Shown here: positions 1-6,038 of the stretch, in pieces | Numbering within the stretch: the first letter of the stretch is position 1 | How the letters are laid out: each line of letters opens with the position of its first letter | Origin: Chloroflexota bacterium | GTDB lineage: Bacteria; Chloroflexota; UBA6077; JACQUR01 | Assembly (NCBI GenBank): GCA_016210245.1 | Contig: JACQUR010000415.1 | Span: forward strand, 1-8,741 | Direction of reading: 5' to 3' | DNA length: 8,741 bases | Translations under genes and position numbers: made by a program | Notes under the pieces: generated by a model | What the model saw: the letters and a program-made list of their open reading frames with translations, nothing else | What the model was told of the DNA's origin: nothing | The model's database searches: none

Positions 1-38
1 GCCACGGCGCTGGACGGAAGGGGTGAGCCCCTGGCGGT

Positions 39-62
39 GGGGCGGGCAGAGACGCCCGCCCC
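39..62. repeat. GC-rich inverted repeat (hairpin), 9-bp stem
   Basis: A perfect inverted repeat: GGGGCGGGC at 39-47 and GCCCGCCCC at 54-62, with the 6-nt loop AGAGAC between them. It sits just upstream of the antitoxin gene and runs into a tract of nine C (59-67). It could terminate a gene left of the window, but there is no T-tract after it. It could also be one copy of a dispersed GC-rich palindromic repeat. Nothing else is recognisable in bases 1-70. Confidence 0.6.
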
Positions 63-131
63 CCCCCAGGTATGAGCCATCCACGCTCCGCCTACTCGTC
101 TAGCCAGGTCCTGGTGTTACACGATGGAGAC

Positions 132-395
132 ATGGCACGACCTGCAAGGCTAGCCAGATCGCTGCGCCTGGACACCCAGGGGTGGGTGGTGATTCCATCT
201 GCGCTACGCAAGGCCCTGGGTCTCAAGCCGGGGGATGCTCTGGTCGCCTGGGCAGAAGGGGACCGGCTGGTGCTGCGCCCCCGGCGAGCTGTGGAAGAGG
301 ATCTCTGGGCGCTCTTCGAGCCGGTAGAAGGAAGCCTGGCAGCCGAACTCATCCGGGAGCGGCGCGAGGAAGCTCGACGTGAAGCCCAGGCGTGA
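132..395 (+). CDS. AbrB/MazE-family (SpoVT-AbrB fold) antitoxin, VapB-type
   Basis: A small DNA-binding antitoxin of the swapped-hairpin AbrB type. Such proteins dimerise, bind their own promoter and neutralise a cognate toxin with their C-terminal tail. From Met at 132 the protein is 87 aa. The AbrB core is visible early on: TQGWVVIPSALRKALGLKPG, then GDALVAW and RLVLRPR. The charged helical tail ELIRERREEARREAQA is typical of antitoxins paired with PIN toxins. The stop at 393-395 overlaps the GTG start (379) of the PIN remnant by 17 nt, the usual antitoxin-toxin arrangement. The frame is open back to an ATG at 72 (107 aa). I prefer 132 because the extra 20 residues look non-conserved, but neither ATG has a well-spaced Shine-Dalgarno (GGAG lies only 2 nt before 132). 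The family is clear; the start is uncertain. Confidence 0.8.
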   Translation: MARPARLARSLRLDTQGWVVIPSALRKALGLKPGDALVAWAEGDRLVLRPRRAVEEDLWALFEPVEGSLAAELIRERREEARREAQA

Positions 396-462
396 GTCCG
401 AGGTTGTGCTGGACGCCTCCGCGGTCCTGGCCTACCTGAAGCGGGAGCCAATGTTCGAGTCA
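379..462 (+). pseudogene. Truncated PIN-domain toxin (VapC-type) remnant
   Basis: Starting at GTG 379, which overlaps the end of the antitoxin gene, the translation reads EVVLDASAVLAYLKREP. This is the characteristic first strand and helix of a PIN-domain ribonuclease, with the first metal-binding Asp at residue 12. PIN toxins are normally about 120-140 aa with three or four acidic catalytic residues. Here similarity ends near residue 24-28 (about position 450-462), and the open frame runs to 579 only as antisense of the 3' end of the convergent ubiD gene (stop at 486-488). The remaining catalytic acids are therefore missing and the toxin should be inactive. The likely cause is a deletion or rearrangement that joined the toxin start to the ubiD end. 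The exact junction cannot be read from one sequence. Confidence 0.75.
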
Positions 463-485
463 TACGCTGGGCAGAGCCAACCAGG

Positions 486-1898
486 CTACAGCACCGCCAG
501 GTCAAACGGCTTGAGCGCCTTCAGGTTAGCCCTGGCGACCGCGGCCTCGGGCGCGTGGGCCTCGGCGGGGAACTCGTAGGGGGGCAGCGGCCGGGTGCAG
601 TCGAAGATCAACTTGGTTCCCAGGGGACCCTTCTCCAGGCGGTTGTAGCCATAGGCCCTGGGCGTCAGGTACCCACCCAGGGTGTTGCGGATCATCTCCA
701 GGTCGCGGTCGGCCTGAAAGCGCATGGCCATCGCCCAGAGGACCTGCTGCTCGTCGAACACGTCGATGTCCTCGTCCACCACCACCACGTGGCGAATGGC
801 GCTGTCGATGACGAAGGCGGCCAGGGCAGCCTGCTTGGGCTCGCCCTCCGAGCGCTTCTTCATGGAGAGGTAGCAGAAGGTCCGACAGCCGCCCGAGGCG
901 GGCAGGCTGACCGCCTTGACGCCCGGCACGGCCCCCTTGATGCGGCGCAGGAGCGAGCCCAGGCGGGGCGCGCAGCCGAAGATGGTGTGGTCGGGATGGG
1001 CGTTGAAGATGCTGTGGTAGATCGGGCGCCGGCGGGTGGTGATGGCCGTCACGACCATGCAGGGCTCCGGCCCGTGCTTGTAGTAGTAGCCGGGCCACTC
1101 GCCGAACGGCCCTTCGTACTGGCGCTCGCCCGGCGGGATGTAGCCCTCGAGCACGATCTCCGCCCGGGCCGGGACCAGCAGTTCCTGGGTCTCGGCTGGC
1201 ACCAGCTCCACTGGCTCGCCCAGGAACGCCCCGGCCAGCTCCAGCTCCTGGCCTGGCCCCTCGGGGCGCGACACCCCGGCCGCGATGAACCAGGGGTGGT
1301 GGCCGATCGCCAGCGCCACCGGGCAGGGCTTGCCCGCCTCCTCGTACTCGGAGCGGATGTAGTGGCCGTGGTTGTTGGGGTTGATCAACACTCCCAGTCG
1401 GTTCTTGCCGTGGAGCTGGTGCCGATACAGCCCCATGTTGCAAACTCCGCTCCCCAACTGGACCATGATCGCCGTGGCCGCATCCACGTACGGCCCGGCG
1501 TCCAGCTCGTTGTGGCGGAGGACGGGCAGCCTCCCCAGGTCCACCTGGTCGCCGGTATAGACCGCCTCTTTGACCGGCGCGTCCCGGCGGTCGACGATCA
1601 CCGGCGCCACGGGCTGCTGCTCCCGCCGCGCCAGCTCCTCCTCCATGGCTTGCAGGCTGGGCTGCTCGTCCAGGGCGAGGGCCATGCGCTCGAACGAGGC
1701 CCCCAGGTTGAGCAGACACGGGATGTCGGAGCCCTTGACCTGGCGGAACAGCACCGCGGGGTAGCGCTGCTGCCGCTCCAGCGCCTCTACCAGGGCGCTG
1801 GCGCCATGCACCGGATCGACCGGCTCGTCCACCATCAGCAAGTCCTCGGGCCGCCGCTCGGCCAGCAGCCGCAGATAGCTTCGCAGGTCTTTGGGCAT
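486..1898 (-). CDS. UbiD-family prenylated-FMN-dependent (de)carboxylase
   Basis: A 470-aa member of the UbiD family, which carries out reversible non-oxidative decarboxylation of aromatic or alpha,beta-unsaturated acids using prenyl-FMN. Length and motifs are full. Asn154 and Arg159 (in CNMGLYRHQ) and His177 (in NPNNHGHY) match the spacing of the family's metal/prFMN ligands and catalytic Arg as known from Fdc1 (N168, R173, H191). Glu218 or Glu220 fits the third ligand. EGPFGEW (Glu262, Glu267) matches the catalytic E-x4-E pair. The C-terminal block VVVVDEDIDVFDE is also characteristic. I chose ATG 1898 because AGGAGGAG precedes it by about 6 nt. The longer in-frame ATG at 1937 lies inside the promoter spacer. 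No ubiX (prFMN synthase) gene is in the window, so the substrate (ubiquinone/menaquinone-type precursor, or another aromatic acid) is unknown. The gene stands alone, with its own promoter. Confidence 0.92.
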   Translation of the reverse strand: MPKDLRSYLRLLAERRPEDLLMVDEPVDPVHGASALVEALERQQRYPAVLFRQVKGSDIPCLLNLGASFERMALALDEQPSLQAMEEELARREQQPVAPVIVDRRDAPVKEAVYTGDQVDLGRLPVLRHNELDAGPYVDAATAIMVQLGSGVCNMGLYRHQLHGKNRLGVLINPNNHGHYIRSEYEEAGKPCPVALAIGHHPWFIAAGVSRPEGPGQELELAGAFLGEPVELVPAETQELLVPARAEIVLEGYIPPGERQYEGPFGEWPGYYYKHGPEPCMVVTAITTRRRPIYHSIFNAHPDHTIFGCAPRLGSLLRRIKGAVPGVKAVSLPASGGCRTFCYLSMKKRSEGEPKQAALAAFVIDSAIRHVVVVDEDIDVFDEQQVLWAMAMRFQADRDLEMIRNTLGGYLTPRAYGYNRLEKGPLGTKLIFDCTRPLPPYEFPAEAHAPEAAVARANLKALKPFDLAVL

Positions 1899-1904
1899 CG
1901 ACCA

Positions 1905-1912
1905 CTCCTCCT
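1905..1912 (-). promoter_or_regulatory. Shine-Dalgarno fixing the ubiD-family start
   Basis: On the minus strand AGGAGGAG lies about 6 nt before ATG 1898. The longer open frame would translate through this ribosome binding site, so the site decides the start. Confidence 0.7.
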
Positions 1913-1926
1913 GAGCCAGACGGAGG

Positions 1927-1954
1927 AGTATGCGCATTCACCCACGGCTGTCAA
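1927..1954 (-). promoter_or_regulatory. Sigma70-type promoter of the ubiD-family gene
   Basis: On the minus strand a perfect -35 box TTGACA (1949-1954) is followed after 16 nt by CATACT (1927-1932; 4 of 6 to TATAAT). Transcription would start near 1920, giving a leader of about 20 nt that contains the Shine-Dalgarno. This suggests that the gene is expressed independently of groESL. The call is by motif only. Confidence 0.6.
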
Positions 1955-1967
1955 GGGCGACGTGAAC

Positions 1968-2006
1968 GCGAGCAGGGGGAGGAGCACAGCCCCTCCCCCT
2001 GCTCGC
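1968..2006. repeat. Perfect 15-bp inverted repeat between groEL and ubiD-family gene
   Basis: The arms are GCGAGCAGGGGGAGG (1968-1982) and its exact complement (1992-2006), with a 9-nt loop. It lies about 105 nt downstream of the groEL stop and 13 nt upstream of the ubiD -35 box. In groESL mRNA it would form a very stable hairpin and could end or stabilise the transcript. There is no U-tract, so it is not a canonical intrinsic terminator. It may instead be a copy of a dispersed palindromic repeat. Confidence 0.65.
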
Positions 2007-2050
2007 CGGAGGGGGGCGCCCGGCCTGTGCGTCCCTCCCCCCGGAGCCTT

Positions 2051-2106
2051 CTGTCGGCAGTCGGCAGTCCAGCGTACTGTCGACTGTCAACTGTCGACTG
2101 TCGACT
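2051..2106. repeat. Heptanucleotide tandem repeat array just after groEL
   Basis: Four consecutive 7-mers, ACTGTCG, ACTGTCA, ACTGTCG, ACTGTCG, run from 2076 to 2103, followed by a partial ACT. A related heptad run CTGTCGG, CAGTCGG, CAGTCCA occupies 2051-2071. The array begins 4 nt after the groEL stop codon. It resembles the short tandemly repeated heptanucleotides known from intergenic DNA of several bacterial groups. No coding role is visible. Confidence 0.7.
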
Positions 2107-2110
2107 CCCT

Positions 2111-3724
2111 CTAGTACTCCGGCATCGGCGGGGCCGCCATCGCCTTCTCCTTCTCGGGGATCTCGGTGACCAGCGTCTCGGTGGTCAGGATCATGTTGGC
2201 GATGGACGCGGCGTTCTCCAGGGCGGAGCGAGTCACCTTCAGCGGGTCGATGATCCCACGCTCCACCATGTTGCAGTACTCGCTGCGCAGGGCGTCGAAC
2301 CCCTCGCCCACCGGGCGCTTGCGGACGTCTTCGACGATGACCGAGCCCTCCAGGCCCGCGTTGGTGGCGATGCGGCGCAACGGCTCCACGAGCGCCTTGC
2401 GCAGAATGTCCACTCCTGTGGCCTGGTCGCCCTCCAGCTTGACCTGGTCGAGCGCAGACAGGGCGTTGAGGTAGGCCACCCCGCCACCCGAGACGATGCC
2501 CTCTTCCACCGCAGCGCGGGTCGCCTGCAGGGCGTCCTCGACGCGATGCTTCTTCTCCTTCAGCTCCACCTCGGTGGCAGCGCCGACCTTGATGACCGCC
2601 ACCCCGCCGGCCAGCTTGGCCAGTCGCTCCTGGAGCTTCTCACGGTCGAAGTCCGAGGTGGTTTCCTGGATCTGGGTCCGGATCTGGGCGATGCGGGCCT
2701 TGATCCGCGACTCGGAGCCCCGGCCCTCGACGATGGTCGTTTCGTCCTTGTTGCAAACCACGCGCCGGGCGCGGCCCAGGTCCTGGACCTGGGCGCTATC
2801 CAGCTTGCGGCCCATCTCCTCGGTGATCACGGTCCCGCCAGTCAGGATGGCGATGTCCTCCAGCATGGCCTTGCGGCGATCGCCGAAGCCCGGCGCCTTG
2901 ACGGCCAGCACGTTCAGTGTGCCGCGCAGCTTGTTGACCACCAGCGTGGCCAGGGCCTCGCCGTCCACATCCTCGGCGATGATGAGCAGGTTCTTGCTGA
3001 CCTGGAGGATGCGCTCCAACACCGGCAGGATGTCGGCGATAGCCGAAACCTTCTTGTCGGTGATCAGGATGAACGGGTCCTCGAGCACCGCCTCCATGCG
3101 GTCCGGGTTGGTGGCGAAGTACGCGGAGATGTAGCCGCGGTCGAACTGCATGCCCTCGACGTACTCGGTCTCGAACTTGAGGGTCTTGGACTCCTCGACG
3201 GTGATGACGCCGTCCTTCCCGACTTTGTCCATCACCTCGGCGATCAGGTTGCCGATCTCCTCGTCGGCGGCTGAGATGGCGGCCACCTGGGCGATCTCGG
3301 TCTTGCCCTTGACCGGCAGGCTGTTCCGCTTCAGTTCCTCGACCACCGCCTGCACGCTCTTCTCGATGCCTCGCTTCAACTGCAGGGGATTGGCGCCCGC
3401 GGTCACGTTCCTGAAGCCCTCAGCCACGATGGCCTGGGCCAGCACGGTCGCGGTGGTGGTGCCATCGCCCGCCACGTCATTGGTCTTGGTCGCGGCCTCC
3501 TTGAGAAGCTGGGCGCCCATGTTCTCGAACGGGTCCTGCAGCTCGATCTCCTTGGCGATGGTCACGCCATCATTGGTGATCGTTGGCGGCCCGAACTTCT
3601 TATCCAGCACGACGTTGCGGCCCTTGGGGCCAAGGGTGATCTTCACGGCATCGGCCAGCGCGTCGACACCGCGCTTGAGGGCCCGCCGGGCTTCGTCGCT
3701 GTACGAGAGTTGCTTGGCTGGCAT
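2111..3724 (-). CDS. groEL: 60-kDa chaperonin GroEL
   Basis: ATP-driven cytoplasmic folding chamber that works with GroES. The 537-aa length is normal. The nucleotide-binding signatures are intact: LGPKGRNV at 31-38, GDGTTT at 86-91 with Asp87, and RVEDALQATRAAVEEG followed by SGGGVAYL, which carries the Asp equivalent to the hydrolytic Asp398 of E. coli GroEL. The apical and intermediate domains look continuous, with no frameshift. The C-terminus ends in MAAPPMPEY instead of the Gly-Gly-Met repeats of proteobacterial GroEL. The start ATG 3724 has a GAGGAGG Shine-Dalgarno about 4 nt upstream. It lies 38 bp downstream of groES on the same strand and should be co-transcribed from the CIRCE-controlled promoter upstream of groES. 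Confidence 0.98.
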   Translation of the reverse strand: MPAKQLSYSDEARRALKRGVDALADAVKITLGPKGRNVVLDKKFGPPTITNDGVTIAKEIELQDPFENMGAQLLKEAATKTNDVAGDGTTTATVLAQAIVAEGFRNVTAGANPLQLKRGIEKSVQAVVEELKRNSLPVKGKTEIAQVAAISAADEEIGNLIAEVMDKVGKDGVITVEESKTLKFETEYVEGMQFDRGYISAYFATNPDRMEAVLEDPFILITDKKVSAIADILPVLERILQVSKNLLIIAEDVDGEALATLVVNKLRGTLNVLAVKAPGFGDRRKAMLEDIAILTGGTVITEEMGRKLDSAQVQDLGRARRVVCNKDETTIVEGRGSESRIKARIAQIRTQIQETTSDFDREKLQERLAKLAGGVAVIKVGAATEVELKEKKHRVEDALQATRAAVEEGIVSGGGVAYLNALSALDQVKLEGDQATGVDILRKALVEPLRRIATNAGLEGSVIVEDVRKRPVGEGFDALRSEYCNMVERGIIDPLKVTRSALENAASIANMILTTETLVTEIPEKEKAMAAPPMPEY

Positions 3725-3762
3725 GCTTCCTCCTCACCAGATGGGTTGAATCGACCTCGCGG

Positions 3763-4068
3763 CTACTTCTGGCCGTCGACCAGGACCGCGAGAATGTCCT
3801 TCTCGCTCAGGATCAACAGCTCCTGGTCCTCCAGCTTGAACTCGGTGCCCGCGTACCGGGCGAACAGGACCCTGTCGCCCACCTGGACGTCCATGGTGAC
3901 GCGCTCGCCGCTGTCCAGCGTCCTGCCCGGGCCGACGGCCAGGATTTCGCCCTGCTGGGGCTTCTCCTTGGCCGTGTCCGGGAGGACGATGCCACTCTTG
4001 GTCACCTCCTCGCGCGCGAGCGGCTTGACGACGACGCGGTCGCCCAGCGGCCGTAGGTTGAGAGCCAT
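3763..4068 (-). CDS. groES: 10-kDa co-chaperonin GroES
   Basis: Lid of the GroEL folding chamber, a heptameric cytoplasmic cap. The 101-aa length is normal. The opening LRPLGDRVVVKPL, the mobile loop with the GroEL-binding Ile-Val-Leu (27-29, in KSGIVLPD) and the GEILAVGPG strand are all characteristic. The start ATG 4068 follows AGGAGGT by 6 nt. It is the first gene of the groES-groEL operon, with a leader of roughly 110-120 nt that contains the CIRCE operator at its beginning. Confidence 0.98.
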   Translation of the reverse strand: MALNLRPLGDRVVVKPLAREEVTKSGIVLPDTAKEKPQQGEILAVGPGRTLDSGERVTMDVQVGDRVLFARYAGTEFKLEDQELLILSEKDILAVLVDGQK

Positions 4069-4157
4069 ACCTGCACCTCCTGAGTTTCTAGGGAATGCCC
4101 CCGTCGTCCAGACGCACTGCCTGCACGCTGGATGCCCCGGGGATTCCGGTGCTTATC

Positions 4158-4184
4158 TTAGCACTCTGCCCTGGCGAGTGCTAA
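4158..4184. promoter_or_regulatory. CIRCE operator (HrcA binding site) of groESL
   Basis: A perfect consensus CIRCE element: TTAGCACTC (4158-4166), a 9-nt spacer, GAGTGCTAA (4176-4184). HrcA repressor bound here blocks transcription of groESL and is released when GroEL becomes occupied with unfolded protein. The element sits at the expected transcription start, just downstream of the -10 box and about 90 nt ahead of groES. hrcA itself is not in the window. Confidence 0.97.
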
Positions 4185-4194
4185 TCATGCCCCT

Positions 4195-4223
4195 ATATTA
4201 GGGCAGCAGGCCCGTGGCTGCAA
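4195..4223 (-). promoter_or_regulatory. groESL promoter (sigma70 type)
   Basis: On the minus strand TTGCAG (4218-4223, -35), a 17-nt spacer and TAATAT (4195-4200, -10; 4 of 6 to consensus). The predicted start point falls about 7 nt downstream, at the edge of the CIRCE element, so HrcA binding would occlude polymerase. The -35 match is modest (3 of 6). The call rests on spacing and on position relative to CIRCE. Confidence 0.65.
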
Positions 4224-4242
4224 GGGGTGCCAGCAACCGATT

Positions 4243-4275
4243 CCCTCTCTCCCTGGGAGAGGGTCAGGGTGAGGG
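4243..4275. repeat. Short GC-rich palindromic intergenic repeat
   Basis: A hairpin CTCTCCCTGGGAGAG (4247-4261), within CCCTCTC...GAGAGGG (4243-4263), followed by TCAGGGTGAGGG. This motif type is common in intergenic DNA of many high-GC genomes. It lies between the tsaD stop and the groESL promoter and could form a hairpin at the end of the tsaD message. There is no T-tract on the minus strand. Confidence 0.5.
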
Positions 4276-4306
4276 CTGGAGCTCTCCCCCAGCCCCGAGC
4301 CCCCGT

Positions 4307-5311
4307 TCACGCGATGGGCAGGTTGGGCACCACGTCGAGGTCCAGGCCCGAGCGTGCGCCGGCCTGGTAGCGGACGAACCCGGCCGCGGCGATCATCGCA
4401 CCGTTGTCGGTACAGAGCGGAACCGGGGGGCAATACACGGGCACCGGGCTGCGCTCTGCCATGTGCTGGCGCAAGGGCAGATTGGCGGCGACCCCGCCGC
4501 CCAGGGTGATGGCCCTGGCGCTGGTATCCCTGGCCGCCTGGACGGTCTTGCTCACCAGCACGTCCACCACGGCATCCTGGAACGAAGCGGCCAGGTCGGC
4601 GACCGGCAGCGGCTGGCCGAGCGATGCGACCAGCCGCAGCAGCGCCGTCTTGAGCCCGCTGAAGCTAAAATCGGAACTGCCGGCGAGCCACGCCCGAGGC
4701 AAGGGGAAGCGCCGTCGGTCGCCCTGCTCGGCGGCCTGCTGGATGGCCGGCCCGCCCGGGTAGCCCAGGCCGAGGATGCGCGCCGCCTTGTCAAAGGCCT
4801 CCCCCGCGGCGTCGTCCCTGGTGCGGCCCAGGCGACGGTAGCGGAGGTGCTGCTCCACCAGGACGAGGTCCGAATGGCCCCCCGAGACGATGAGGCACAC
4901 GAACGGAAAGGGGGGCGTTCCGTCGGCCACGGCGCCATCCGCCACCAGCCAGTTGGCGTAGACGTGGCCCTCCAGGTGATTCACGCCGATGAGCGGCAGG
5001 CCCCGGGCGTAGGCAAGCGCCTTCGCCACGTTGAGGCCGACCAGCAGCGCGCCCGCCAGACCAGGCCCATAGGTGACGGCAACGGCGTCGAGCCCGCTCC
5101 AGCCGACCTGCGCCTGCTCCAGCGCCTCTTGCAGCACGGGCAGCATGGTGGCCAGGTGGGCTCTGGAGGCCACCTCCGGCACCACGCCGCCGTAGCGGCG
5201 GTGCAGCTCGATCTGGGCGGCGACGCGGTTGGACTCGATGAAGCGCCCGTCCCGCACCACCGCGGCCGCGGTTTCATCACACGAGGTTTCGATACCCAGG
5301 ATGCGCGTCAT
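4307..5311 (-). CDS. tsaD: tRNA N6-adenosine threonylcarbamoyltransferase TsaD
   Basis: Catalytic subunit that transfers the threonylcarbamoyl group from TC-AMP to A37 of ANN-decoding tRNAs (t6A synthesis), together with TsaB and TsaE. The 334-aa length is typical. The ASKHA-fold opening GIETSCDET (6-14) and the metal-binding HLEGH (His112, His116) are present. So are SGGHSDL (143-149), GGGVAAN (271-277) and the third metal ligand Asp302 in CTDNGAM. The start ATG 5311 overlaps the upstream receiver gene in an ATGA (5308-5311). No Shine-Dalgarno is visible before it, so translation is probably coupled to that gene. tsaB and tsaE are not in the window. Confidence 0.97.
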   Translation of the reverse strand: MTRILGIETSCDETAAAVVRDGRFIESNRVAAQIELHRRYGGVVPEVASRAHLATMLPVLQEALEQAQVGWSGLDAVAVTYGPGLAGALLVGLNVAKALAYARGLPLIGVNHLEGHVYANWLVADGAVADGTPPFPFVCLIVSGGHSDLVLVEQHLRYRRLGRTRDDAAGEAFDKAARILGLGYPGGPAIQQAAEQGDRRRFPLPRAWLAGSSDFSFSGLKTALLRLVASLGQPLPVADLAASFQDAVVDVLVSKTVQAARDTSARAITLGGGVAANLPLRQHMAERSPVPVYCPPVPLCTDNGAMIAAAGFVRYQAGARSGLDLDVVPNLPIA

Positions 5312-5760
5312 GGGCCAGCAGGTCTGGCCTGCAGGGTACGCTCGACGGTCTCCAGCAACTCGTCCACCTCGAAGGGCTTGGAAACCATCCGCGCCTGGCG
5401 GAGGAGGTCCTCCGAACCGAGGAACTGCGTGTAGGCAGAGGCCACGATCACGGGGATCGACGCAGTCTCAGGCTGAGCCTTCAAGGCAGCCAGCACCTCC
5501 GCTCCGTCTTTGTCGGGGAGGCGAAAGTCCAGGATCACCAGGTCGGGCTGCGCGCTGCGGGCCAACGCCTCGGCCTCGCGCCCGGTTTCAGCCCGCAGCG
5601 TGCGGTAGCCCTCGTCCTGGAGCAACGCCTCCACCAGGCTGGCGATCGCGGGCTCATCTTCGACCACCAGCACCAGCGGCACTCCCAGGGCCGCCTGGCC
5701 TGGCTGGTGACCTTCCGCTGCCCGCTCGGGGCGGGGCTGCTCTTCCCCAGGTTGCTTCAT
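5308..5760 (-). CDS. Stand-alone response regulator receiver-domain protein
   Basis: A 150-aa cytoplasmic protein with one receiver (REC) domain and no DNA-binding or enzymatic output domain. After a hydrophilic N-terminal stretch of about 27 residues, the receiver motifs are complete: the acidic pocket Glu34-Asp35 (VVEDEP), phospho-acceptor Asp78 (PDLVILDFRLPD), Ser108 (VIVASAY) and Lys128 (SKPF). It should therefore accept phosphate from a histidine kinase and act through protein contacts. No kinase gene is nearby. I chose ATG 5760 because GAGGGAG lies about 4 nt upstream; an open frame reaches ATG 5799 but has no such site. Its stop overlaps the tsaD start (ATGA), so the two genes are probably co-expressed. 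Confidence 0.9.
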   Translation of the reverse strand: MKQPGEEQPRPERAAEGHQPGQAALGVPLVLVVEDEPAIASLVEALLQDEGYRTLRAETGREAEALARSAQPDLVILDFRLPDKDGAEVLAALKAQPETASIPVIVASAYTQFLGSEDLLRQARMVSKPFEVDELLETVERTLQARPAGP

Positions 5761-5788
5761 GACACTCCCTCGCTCGCCTCTGGCTCGA

Positions 5789-5809
5789 TGGCAGGGCATA
5801 ACCCTGCCA
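5789..5809. repeat. 8-bp inverted repeat upstream of receiver gene
   Basis: TGGCAGGG (5789-5796), loop CATAA, CCCTGCCA (5802-5809), ending 29 nt before the receiver-gene ATG. It could be a protein-binding operator or a leader hairpin. There is no evidence beyond the symmetry and position. Confidence 0.45.
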
Positions 5810-5980
5810 GCACAGAGCGTGCCAGGCCGGCCCGAAGCAAGCGATCAGGACAGCCCGCTCTCCGGGGTCGAAGGGTGACCGTCCAGCGTCGGATGCGACA
5901 CGAGCGGACCCTGAACGCTGGGCTTTCGACGCCGGATCTGGCCTGGTGGTCTGCAACTGATGATTTGAGGGCTTCCTTCT

Positions 5981-6038
5981 CCGCCGCTCTGAAGGGCGGG
6001 CCTGATGACCCCTCCAGGCCCGCCCTTCAGAGCGGCGG
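5981..6038. repeat. Perfect 24-bp inverted repeat (long hairpin)
   Basis: The left arm at 5981-6004 (begins CCGCCGCTCTGAAGGG) is exactly complementary to the right arm at 6015-6038, with a 10-nt loop ATGACCCCTC. It lies 31 nt downstream of the zinc-ribbon gene stop. Perfect complementarity over 24 bp is far beyond chance. It could be a transcript-end stabiliser or terminator-like hairpin, though it has no U-tract, or a copy of a REP/MITE-like mobile palindrome. Confidence 0.85.

Noticed and set aside
1899..1937. 13-residue N-terminal extension of the UbiD-family protein to ATG 1937
   Set aside because: That ATG lies in the spacer of the predicted promoter and the extension translates the Shine-Dalgarno.
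1968..2006. Intrinsic terminator of groEL
   Set aside because: The stem is strong, but no T-tract follows on the minus strand and it is over 100 nt from the stop; kept as an inverted repeat instead.
2051..2106. Possible CRISPR array
   Set aside because: The repeats are 7 bp and directly adjacent, with no spacers; it is a simple tandem repeat.
555..2114. 519-aa plus-strand open frame opposite the ubiD-family gene
   Set aside because: It is antisense to a clear full-length enzyme, has a composition expected from GC-rich reverse frames, and shows no domain.
2027..3274. 415-aa plus-strand open frame opposite groEL
   Set aside because: It mirrors groEL codons; the His/Asp/Leu-rich translation is typical of an antisense shadow, with no recognisable motif.
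4214..5434. 406-aa plus-strand open frame opposite tsaD
   Set aside because: It is antisense to tsaD and begins inside an intergenic repeat; no family features.
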